Below are positions 23,654 to 30,624 of a DNA stretch of 38,658 bases, piece by piece. How positions within the stretch are numbered: the first letter of the stretch is position 1; each line of letters opens with the position of its first letter. Source of the stretch: Planctomycetota bacterium. Lineage in GTDB: Bacteria > Planctomycetota > JAPUJT01. The stretch lies in contig JAPUJT010000083.1 in NCBI GenBank assembly GCA_027296055.1, positions 1 to 38,658 of the forward strand, written 5' to 3'. The notes beneath the pieces are model-generated. The model was not told where the DNA came from and searched no databases. It saw only the letters and a list, made by a program, of their open reading frames with translations. A program made the position numbers and the translations under genes.

Positions 23654-24025
23654 TCAAGAGCTTTCTGACGGTTTATCTGTGGTCTCGCCGCCCTCCTTCT
23701 TGTCCTCTTTCTTGTCCCCCACCTGCCACGTCTTCCCCTCTTCCTTCTTCACGGTCTTGGTGTAGATCCACCCTCCGACGCTGTGCGTCATGTTCACGAA
23801 GTCGTACTTGACTCGCTTGACGTGCTTCATTCCGCGGATCTGGTTGTGGATCGCGTCCATCACGCTCGCCTTGACCCCGTCGGTCCCACTGCCCTCCACC
23901 CTGATCATGCCCTCGACGTAGACGATTCCCCCGTAGCATCGATAGGATATGGAGGTCTGATCGATCCGGTACTGATTGAAGATCTGCATCATACGGGAGT
24001 TGACCTCGAAGTCCTCTCTCCCCAT
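23654..24025 (-). CDS. BON-like hypothetical protein
   Basis: A 123-residue protein from ATG 24025 with GGAGG upstream. The central part (CYGGIVYVEGMIRVEGSG, then VMDAIHNQIRGMKHVKRVKYDFVNM at about residues 52-77) has the strand-turn-helix-strand pattern of BON domains, where short repeats of the form G-V-x-V-x-G and I-x-G-V-x-x-V are usual. The C-terminus is a Lys/Glu-rich low-complexity tail (KKEDKKEGGE). There is no signal peptide or membrane segment, which is unusual for BON proteins, most of which are exported. It is followed by the pilin-like gene and is probably cotranscribed with it. The BON assignment is by eye and moderate in confidence. Confidence 0.72.
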   Translation of the reverse strand: MGREDFEVNSRMMQIFNQYRIDQTSISYRCYGGIVYVEGMIRVEGSGTDGVKASVMDAIHNQIRGMKHVKRVKYDFVNMTHSVGGWIYTKTVKKEEGKTWQVGDKKEDKKEGGETTDKPSESS

Positions 24026-24153
24026 GCTGAATCCCCTCCTCGAATCGCTGTCCCTCGAGAGAGGGCGAGCGGTCCGCTTATCGAAAGTCTACCTAGGGTG
24101 GGGCCGGGGGCGTCACGAACTCCTTGGAACCACTCCGACGGTCCCCGGCTATT

Positions 24154-24183
24154 ATTATAGGGTTCACGGAACGGTTCCGGCAA
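24154..24183 (-). promoter_or_regulatory. Promoter of the BON-like/pilin-like operon with internal palindrome
   Basis: Perfect -10 TATAAT (24159-24154), 18-base spacer, -35 TTGCCG (24183-24178, four of six). The spacer holds a 13-base palindrome CGGAACGGTTCCG at 24167-24179, overlapping the -35. Predicted start near 24147, leaving about 120 bases of leader. Confidence 0.6.
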
Positions 24184-24279
24184 CAGAAAACCGCCGGCCG
24201 GGTGGACCGGGGGCCTCACGCGGCTAGAATTGCGCCCAGTGCACCTGTGGCCCTGAATCCTCCTCGAAAGAGATCTCTC

Positions 24280-25284
24280 TTGGACCTTTCGCTCCTCCAT
24301 TACGACCTTCCTCGAGAGGCCATCGCTCAGAGCCCCAGCCCCGAGAGGGACGGCTCACGACTCCTCGTCGTGCCCCGCGAGGGAGGGGGGATGTCCCACG
24401 GCCGGTTCCGGGACATCTCGGGCCAGCTTCGCCCCGGAGATCTCCTCGTGATCAACAAGACTCGGGTCGTCCCCGCCCGGCTCCTGGGCAGGAGGGAGTC
24501 AGGCGGCAAGGTGGAGGTGCTCCTCCTTCGAAGGGACGGAGAGATCTGGCAGGCCCTCGGCAAGACGCGCGGCAGTCTGCGAGCCGGCGAGAGGCTCGCC
24601 TTCGATGGCATCGGCGGGAGATTCGAGGGGAAGAGCCCCGGGGGAGAGTGGCGGATCACCTTGGACGCGGAGCTCGAGAAGATCCGATCCATCGGAGCGC
24701 CGCCTCTGCCTCCTTACATACGCCGGCCGGAAGGCCTGCTTCCCGAAGATCCAGGGAGGTACCAGACCGTCTATGCGGAAGAGGACGGCTCTGTAGCGGC
24801 GCCAACGGCGGGACTTCACTTCACCCGTCCTCTCCTCGAGAGGCTGACGTCGATGGGGATCGAGGTGGCTGCGCTCACGCTCCACATCGGTCCAGGCACC
24901 TTCCGGCCCATCCGGAGCGACTCGGTGGAGGCCCACAAGATGCAGGCGGAAAGTTACTCGATTCCCGACGAGACGATCGAGGCGATCCGCGTGGCCCGCC
25001 AGGAAAGACGTCGAGTCATCGCCGTAGGCACGTCCACGACACGGGCGATCGAATCGCACGCCCGAACCGGGATCTCCCGGGGGGAGACCGACCTCTTCAT
25101 CCATCCCCCGTTCGAGTTCCTGACCACGGGCGGACTCCTGACAAACTTCCACCTCCCCGGCTCCACGCTCCTCTGCCTGGTCGCTGCCTTCGCCGGGAGG
25201 GAGAGGATCCTCAGCGCTTACCACCAGGCGCTAGAGGCCGGCTACCGTTTCTACTCCTACGGCGACGCCATGCTGATCATCTGA
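24280..25284 (+). CDS. queA: tRNA preQ1 ribosyltransferase-isomerase QueA
   Basis: A 334-residue protein. Signatures: LLHYDLPREAIAQSPSPERDGSRLL at the N-terminus (family opening), LLVINKTRVVPARLLGRR, GRYQTVYA, SVAAPTAGLHFT, HIGPGTFRPIR, VIAVGTSTTRAIES, TDLFIHPPFEF, LTNFHLPGSTLLCLV and YSYGDAMLI at the C-terminus. It transfers and rearranges the ribose of SAM onto preQ1 in tRNA to make epoxyqueuosine. The start is set at TTG 24280, because homology begins at the very next residues; upstream codons back to 24124 look non-coding. An upstream GTG at 24247 is an alternative. Its ribosome site is weak. The isomerase-like gene starts 13 bases downstream, so the two are probably cotranscribed. Other queuosine genes are not in the window. 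Confidence 0.96.
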   Translation: MDLSLLHYDLPREAIAQSPSPERDGSRLLVVPREGGGMSHGRFRDISGQLRPGDLLVINKTRVVPARLLGRRESGGKVEVLLLRRDGEIWQALGKTRGSLRAGERLAFDGIGGRFEGKSPGGEWRITLDAELEKIRSIGAPPLPPYIRRPEGLLPEDPGRYQTVYAEEDGSVAAPTAGLHFTRPLLERLTSMGIEVAALTLHIGPGTFRPIRSDSVEAHKMQAESYSIPDETIEAIRVARQERRRVIAVGTSTTRAIESHARTGISRGETDLFIHPPFEFLTTGGLLTNFHLPGSTLLCLVAAFAGRERILSAYHQALEAGYRFYSYGDAMLII

Positions 25285-25297
25285 GGAGCCGAGATTG

Positions 25298-26134
25298 ATG
25301 ACCGACCGGCACTCCCTGGCCTTCGCGTACAATACCAACGGGTTCGCCCACCATCGTCTGGATGAGGCGCTCGAGGTCATCGCCGAGCTGGGGTATCAAG
25401 GTGTCGCCCTCACCCTCGACGTCCATCACCTGGACCCGGTGAGAGCCACCGACGAGGAAGTGGACGCCCTGAAGGACCGGCTGCGGTCTCTCGGTCTTCG
25501 GATAGTCATCGAGACGGGGGGACGGTACATCCTCGATCCGAGGCGGAAGCACTACCCGAGCCTGCTCAGCGCCGAGGGAAGAGAGAGGCGGATAGAGTTC
25601 CTCCTCGGAGCGGTGCGGATCGCGAATCGTCTGGGAGCCGAGGCCGTCTCCCTCTGGTCCGGGAGGCCCGATCCGGGTCTCGCATCTCCGGACCTGGCGG
25701 AGCGCCATCTTCGATCGGGGATCGAGGTCGTGTCCCGGGGTTGCGAGGGAAAGGGAGTTCGGCTAGCCCTCGAGCCGGAGCCGGGGATGTTGGTGGACAC
25801 CCTGGGCCGCTTCGACGCGCTCGTAGCCGCCGTTCGACCCGCGGACCTCGGACTGACTCTGGACATAGGCCATGCGCACTGCCTGGAGAGGGAACCCACC
25901 CCCGAGATCATCCATCGGTACGGGGATCGCATCTGGAATGTCCACATCGAGGACATACGCGGCAAGGTCCACGAGCATCTCCCGTTCGGGGAGGGAGATA
26001 TCGACTTCCCGCCGATCCTCGATGCCCTCCGACAGATCCGCTACGCAGGTCTTGTCAGCGTCGAACTCTCCCGCAACAGTCATGACGCCCCCCTCCAGGC
26101 GCGGAAATCCATCGAGTTCCTTCGCTCCCTCTGA
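25298..26134 (+). CDS. Sugar phosphate isomerase/epimerase-like TIM barrel
   Basis: A 278-residue xylose-isomerase-like TIM barrel (AP endonuclease 2 / sugar phosphate isomerase superfamily) from ATG 25298, with GAGGAG about nine bases upstream; a TTG one codon earlier is also in frame. Landmarks: LAFAYNTNGFAHHRLDEALEVIAELGY at the start, ALEPEPGMLVDT with a metal-ligand glutamate, LGLTLDIGHAHC with the conserved aspartate and histidines, and WNVHIEDIRGKVHEHLPFGEGDIDF with the downstream His/Asp/Glu set. The metal-binding glutamate, aspartate and histidines of the family are present, so it is probably an active divalent-metal enzyme. The substrate is unknown. It is 13 bases after queA but has no known role in queuosine synthesis. 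It is convergent with the large lipoprotein gene, only 13 bases away. Confidence 0.88.
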   Translation: MTDRHSLAFAYNTNGFAHHRLDEALEVIAELGYQGVALTLDVHHLDPVRATDEEVDALKDRLRSLGLRIVIETGGRYILDPRRKHYPSLLSAEGRERRIEFLLGAVRIANRLGAEAVSLWSGRPDPGLASPDLAERHLRSGIEVVSRGCEGKGVRLALEPEPGMLVDTLGRFDALVAAVRPADLGLTLDIGHAHCLEREPTPEIIHRYGDRIWNVHIEDIRGKVHEHLPFGEGDIDFPPILDALRQIRYAGLVSVELSRNSHDAPLQARKSIEFLRSL

Positions 26135-26147
26135 ATTTTCCTTTTTC

Positions 26148-29100
26148 CTATGGGATGTAAAAGTCTGCGGTGGCGGTGGGATTGAAGAGATTGTCGATCA
26201 TCCCGCCGATCGCGATGGCCCGGTCATCCGCCGTGCCGAGAATCAGATCGATTCCCGGGGCGATGACGAGGGGAAACCTCGATTCGGGGAAATTGAAAAT
26301 CAGGGGTGTGCCCCGGGCGGCGGACATGTCGTTCGATGTGTGCATCCCGATCGGCGGAAACGGAATCGCCATGACGTCCTCGGCCTTGAACGTCGGGTCC
26401 GGGTCCAGGGGGTCCGCGCTGTTCGGGAAGTCCAGGCCTCCAGCGATCAGGACCCTCCCCGCGCCCGGCAGCCGGGACACCCCTGGCCAGAGGAGCGACT
26501 CGGCCGCCACGCCCGCCGGGGGGACAGGAGTCACAGCCCCGGGGTCGATGGCGAACGCGCTCGCAGGTCGGTTGCCGTAGTCCGGGGTGAAGATCTCGTA
26601 CGCGGAGGTGAGATCGTTGCCGGGAAAGAAGGGAACGGTATCGTCCTGATTCGTCCCGTGGGCGATCAGGACGGTTCCGTCACCCAGGAGGGTGGCGAAG
26701 TGGGAATCGCGGGGAGTGGGATCCACACCCGGCGTCCCCCCGAGCGTCTGGGGAGCGTTCGGATAGAAATCGTTCTCTATGACGACCTCGAAGTTCGGGC
26801 TCTGCCCGAAGCCGAGACCGTGGATGATCTCCCCGCTTCCCAGAGTCCGGAACTGAAATCCCGGATCGTCCCGGTCCAGCCCGAATCCACCGTAGACGAA
26901 TATCTCGTCGTCGGCCGTGCCTAGAGACCCGTCGAGACCCGGGATCAGCGTCGCCGAGTTTCGCACCCGGTTGTACCTGGCCATCCGCATCCCGGCCCCG
27001 CTGATCGGATCGTCGTACATCGTGACGAGCGAGTCGACGTAATTTCCATCCCCGTCGGGATCCACTGTCACGACGACAAACTCGTACCCCTGGAGCAACA
27101 CGAAGCTCGCACCGGGGTTCTGGACGATCGCGGCCCCGCCGATCGTGAAGATCTGCCGGCCGACATTGTCCTGGGGACTGGGAATTCCGGGGACGTCCAC
27201 GCTGGCTCCGGGCGCGTAGACTGCCTCGTGCCAGAAGATCGAGGCCGGCTCCGGAAACCCGGCGACCGAATAGCGAGTGTAGTCGTTGAGGCCGGGGAAC
27301 GAGATCACCTGGATGTCCCCGGTCACGCCGTCGTCGTTGCTGTCCGGGTCGATGATCTCGATGGTGCCATGTCCGACCACGGTGCCCGGGACGAGCTCGA
27401 ATCCCCCGATCACGACCACGACATCATCCGGCGTGTCCAGCACGCGATCCGATCCGCCGATCCGGGTGGCGGTGTGCGCCTCACGCGGCCTGAGCAAGCT
27501 TACGGGGGAGAGGGTGAACTCTCCCTGGCCCGCGACGCCAGCGCTGGGATCGAATATCTCGATGCTGGACAGCGTGCCCGTCGCCTCCCCTCCTCCGACC
27601 ACCAGGAGCTTGCCGTCCTGCAGGACGGTTACGGTGTGAGCGAATCGGCCGGCCGTCAGGTCGTTCCCCGTCGGCCTCCACGGGCCGGGGCCGACCAGGC
27701 CAGGAAGCGACCCCTGCACATCCGCCCCCGCGGGAACGCGTGGGAGGGCAGACTGGGTCGTCCCGGAGAGAACGACAGCCGCTCCAGGGACCAGGCCGAG
27801 CCCGCTCGGATCCCCCGCGGCCGTCCGGAAGGGATCGAAAGCGCCGTTCGGTGAGATCGTGGGAGAGGACCCCAGATCGATCGCGGCGGAGAGGGCTCCT
27901 TGAGGTCCCACGCCGCCGGGGAACTGGGCTCCGGTCCCGAAGAGATCGCCCGATACCAGGAAGCGAAACACGTTGCCGGGGACGTTGTCGTTGATGTCGA
28001 CCCGCGAGTGGAAGAACACGACTATGCGATCTCCCGCGTCCACCGTCTGATTGGAGTTCATATCCTGGAAGTGAACCCGGCTGATCTTGGGCCCCACCAC
28101 TCCGCCGATGTCCAGGCCGGCCGGCGTCAGCGGCTCCGCGCTCACCCCGCTCGCGTCCTGCACCAGCGCGAGGCCCGGGAAGACGTCGATGCCGGATGGA
28201 CCCGCCCCTGGATTCAGGGGATCGAATACACCCGCGGGGTCGATGAGGGCCCCGATCCCGAGACGGACCGTCAGAGCTGCCGTCCCGGTGGTCGGCCCCA
28301 CGAATCCGGCGAGCACGCCGAGATCGTCCCCGGCAGCCAGCAGATTGAAGATCTGATCCGGCGTGGCCCCGACGGACACGAGGATGGGCCGATCGAAGAG
28401 AACCGTGATCTCATCGTCGAGGCCCGCAAGGCCATCGTTGTCGATGTCGGCGAAGACGGAGGAGATGATGAACGGCGGAGGGATCAGGAGCATCCCTCCC
28501 ACGTCCACGCCGGGCGGGGCTGGTGAGGCGTCCACCGTCTGGGTGAGGCTGTCCTGGATCGTTCCCAGAGGCAACCCCGGCGCCAGGTCGATTCCGGATG
28601 GATCGTTCGGGTTGGTGCTCGCGCCGCTGAAGATCCCGTCGGGAGTCAGGATCGGCCCGCCGGCGAGGGTGATCAGCAGTTCCGGGCTCCCCAGCATCGG
28701 CTGCGTCACGGTCGCCGCCGCGCCGAAGGTGTCTCCGACGACCGGGAGCGCGAACGGAAAGGGCCCGGCGCCGCTGTAGAGGACCCCTTCGGAGAACCGC
28801 ACGCGGATCAGATCACCGTCGTCGACCAGCCCCGGCGTCCCCAGATCCTGGAACGTCGCTTGCAAGACCTGGAGCGGTGAGCCCACGGCCCCCTCGATGT
28901 CCACAGCGACGGCGGTCGTGGAGACGTCCTGACCGTCGGATACCCTCTCGATAGCATCCGCCGGCATGGTCGACCGGATCTGCAATCCGGAGGGACTCCC
29001 CGGACCGATCTGGGCCGGGTCGAAAGCGAGCGGGAATGTGAGGAACGGTCCCGCGCCCAGTGTGATCTCGATGAACTCGGTTCCGGGTTGAAGCTGACCG

Positions 29101-29369
29101 ACGCTCGACGAGGCCCCGAACTGGTCGCCGCTCACGGGAAGAGAAAAGAGCAGATCGGTGGGACCGGGCAAGTTGAGGACGACCGACTCCGTGAACGTGA
29201 CACTGATCGCGTCTCCGAGATCGATCAGGGCATTCTGGTTCAAGTCCACATAGGAGGCGCGAGAGATGCGAGCCAGGTTGGCGCCGAATTTCTTCTTCGT
29301 GCAGCCGATGGAGACCAGAACGGCCAGGAAAACGATACTCGCCGCGCGATGCCACTTACGCCTGACCAT
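26148..29369 (-). CDS. Large repeat/kelch lipoprotein-like protein A (four repeats)
   Basis: A 1073-residue protein from ATG 29369, which has GGAGGG just upstream (an ATG at 29387 would add six residues). The signal segment ends in LVSIGC, a weak lipobox. Four units of about 120 residues follow, each beginning with an aromatic residue and an Asp/Asn loop: YVDLNQNALIDLGD, FQDLGTPGLVDDGD, FADIDNDGLAGLDD and FQDMNSNQTVDAGD. Each then has a beta-rich stretch and a PSG-type motif near its end. The loops resemble calcium-binding EF/dockerin loops. From about residue 560 the sequence becomes kelch/galactose-oxidase-like, with repeated FAHTVTVLQDGKLLVVGGG-type and EIFDPS blades up to the end. I infer an exported, probably surface-anchored protein. 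It lies 37 bases after the HEAT-like gene. Confidence 0.8.
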   Translation of the reverse strand: MVRRKWHRAASIVFLAVLVSIGCTKKKFGANLARISRASYVDLNQNALIDLGDAISVTFTESVVLNLPGPTDLLFSLPVSGDQFGASSSVGQLQPGTEFIEITLGAGPFLTFPLAFDPAQIGPGSPSGLQIRSTMPADAIERVSDGQDVSTTAVAVDIEGAVGSPLQVLQATFQDLGTPGLVDDGDLIRVRFSEGVLYSGAGPFPFALPVVGDTFGAAATVTQPMLGSPELLITLAGGPILTPDGIFSGASTNPNDPSGIDLAPGLPLGTIQDSLTQTVDASPAPPGVDVGGMLLIPPPFIISSVFADIDNDGLAGLDDEITVLFDRPILVSVGATPDQIFNLLAAGDDLGVLAGFVGPTTGTAALTVRLGIGALIDPAGVFDPLNPGAGPSGIDVFPGLALVQDASGVSAEPLTPAGLDIGGVVGPKISRVHFQDMNSNQTVDAGDRIVVFFHSRVDINDNVPGNVFRFLVSGDLFGTGAQFPGGVGPQGALSAAIDLGSSPTISPNGAFDPFRTAAGDPSGLGLVPGAAVVLSGTTQSALPRVPAGADVQGSLPGLVGPGPWRPTGNDLTAGRFAHTVTVLQDGKLLVVGGGEATGTLSSIEIFDPSAGVAGQGEFTLSPVSLLRPREAHTATRIGGSDRVLDTPDDVVVVIGGFELVPGTVVGHGTIEIIDPDSNDDGVTGDIQVISFPGLNDYTRYSVAGFPEPASIFWHEAVYAPGASVDVPGIPSPQDNVGRQIFTIGGAAIVQNPGASFVLLQGYEFVVVTVDPDGDGNYVDSLVTMYDDPISGAGMRMARYNRVRNSATLIPGLDGSLGTADDEIFVYGGFGLDRDDPGFQFRTLGSGEIIHGLGFGQSPNFEVVIENDFYPNAPQTLGGTPGVDPTPRDSHFATLLGDGTVLIAHGTNQDDTVPFFPGNDLTSAYEIFTPDYGNRPASAFAIDPGAVTPVPPAGVAAESLLWPGVSRLPGAGRVLIAGGLDFPNSADPLDPDPTFKAEDVMAIPFPPIGMHTSNDMSAARGTPLIFNFPESRFPLVIAPGIDLILGTADDRAIAIGGMIDNLFNPTATADFYIP

Positions 29370-29406
29370 CGTTCCCTCCGGCTTCATAGGGCGCCGGAGC
29401 GGCGGC

Positions 29407-30540
29407 CTAACGGCCGTCCCTCTCCCGGCGCATCCGATCGGTGTCCAGTCGCGTGGCCCCCATGCGGGGCCCGCCCCCCTCGCCGTCTCCTCCGAGTCGA
29501 ATCGGTTCGGGGACGGGGGCCCGGGCTTGCGCTCTGACGAATTCCGCCAGATCGTGCGGCGCCCCGCCCTCGGAGTATTCTTCGAGGATCGCCCTCGCCT
29601 CGGCGCCGCCGACCCGGCGGATCGCTGCTACTATCGCCCGGATGAGGACATACTCCCTCTCGGCCCAGAGAAGGTCCCGGAAGAACTGCAAGAGCCCCTC
29701 CTCGCGCCGACCCGATAGGGCGCCGATCGCCCCTGCCCTCTCCTGGACCGCGGCGTTTTCAGAGCGGGACACGCCCTTCAGGAAGGCCATGATCCAGCCC
29801 GCCTTCAGCCGACCGATCTGGGAGTACGATTTCGTACGGGCAAGCGGGCTGACCTTCCCGATCCATGCCCGATAGGCGCCCTCCGCCTCGCCCTCATCCC
29901 AACCCGCGGTCAGGACGGCGAGGATGAAGGCAGGGTCACTCAGCTTCAGGACGGTCTCACGAGCGACCTCCACCATCTTGTCCGACCTGGAACCGAGGAG
30001 CATCTTGAACGCGAACTTGCGAAGCCGAAGCTCTCCTCTCGCCACCGAGACGTCAGCCAGCAGCCGCAGGGCCTCATCCGTCCCGAGGGCAGACAGGGCT
30101 CTCGAAAGCACCATCTTCCGCGGATAACCGTTCGAGGCGCTCCAGATGTATTTCTCGATCTCGCCCACGACGGCGGGGCCGAGCCGCGTGATCTGGTGGA
30201 CCTTCCGATCCACCAGCCCCATCCTCGCCTTCAACGCCTTCGTTCGATCGCTTCCCTGCAGACCGGCGGGGGCCGCCCAGATCCGATCGAACTCCTTCAG
30301 GATCTCCTCGAGTCGGCTCGGCGTGGTTGCAGGTAGGGATGCCGCGTCCCCGCCGGCCGAGGACCCCGGCGACACCTCTCCCGGGGCGCCCCCATCAAAC
30401 GGGGACTCGCCGTCCGCGACCTGCGGGTCGACCCCGTTGATCGAGGAGACGTCGGCGGACCGGACCAGAAGAAGGCTCATCACGGTGCCCCCTACGGCAA
30501 AGACGATGAGCACTCCAAGAATGATCATCCCGACTCGCAT
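29407..30540 (-). CDS. Membrane-anchored protein with HEAT-like helical repeats
   Basis: A 377-residue protein. An N-terminal anchor (IILGVLIVFAVGGTVMSLLLV, residues 6-26) is followed by a Gly/Pro/Ser/Asp linker of about 50 residues. The main part (about 75-340) is all-helical with repeated patterns such as LSALGTDEALRLLADV, LRKFAFKMLLGS and VQERAGAIGALSGRREEGLLQFFRDLL, which look like HEAT/PBS-type repeats. The C-terminus is Pro/Arg-rich and disordered. A GGAGAAAGGG ribosome site precedes ATG 30540. It is separated from the upstream lipoprotein gene B by a terminator and from the downstream lipoprotein gene A by 37 bases, so it is probably cotranscribed with A. A scaffold or assembly role is possible but unsupported. 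Confidence 0.78.
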   Translation of the reverse strand: MRVGMIILGVLIVFAVGGTVMSLLLVRSADVSSINGVDPQVADGESPFDGGAPGEVSPGSSAGGDAASLPATTPSRLEEILKEFDRIWAAPAGLQGSDRTKALKARMGLVDRKVHQITRLGPAVVGEIEKYIWSASNGYPRKMVLSRALSALGTDEALRLLADVSVARGELRLRKFAFKMLLGSRSDKMVEVARETVLKLSDPAFILAVLTAGWDEGEAEGAYRAWIGKVSPLARTKSYSQIGRLKAGWIMAFLKGVSRSENAAVQERAGAIGALSGRREEGLLQFFRDLLWAEREYVLIRAIVAAIRRVGGAEARAILEEYSEGGAPHDLAEFVRAQARAPVPEPIRLGGDGEGGGPRMGATRLDTDRMRRERDGR

Positions 30541-30554
30541 GGCCCTTTCTCCAC

Positions 30555-30593
30555 AAAGAAGCGGGGGGAGCGGCCTACGCCTCTCCCCCCCGC
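30555..30593 (-). terminator. Intrinsic terminator after lipoprotein gene B
   Basis: On the minus strand a GC-rich stem (GCGGGGGGGAG paired with CTCCCCCCGC, one bulge) encloses a 12-base loop and is followed by TTCTTTG. It lies about 30 bases past the stop of gene B and ends about 15 bases before the start of the HEAT-like gene. Confidence 0.65.
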
Positions 30594-30624
30594 CTTCAGG
30601 TCCGGGTTCTGGGTCGCGGCCCAG

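Noticed and set aside
24026..24279. preQ1 or other riboswitch upstream of queA
   Set aside because: No preQ1-I/II consensus core is visible on the plus strand. The only clear signal in this stretch is the minus-strand promoter of the BON-like gene.
24124..24279. N-terminal extension of QueA from ATG 24124
   Set aside because: The extra residues are basic, low-complexity and not part of the QueA family, and the region carries a minus-strand promoter.
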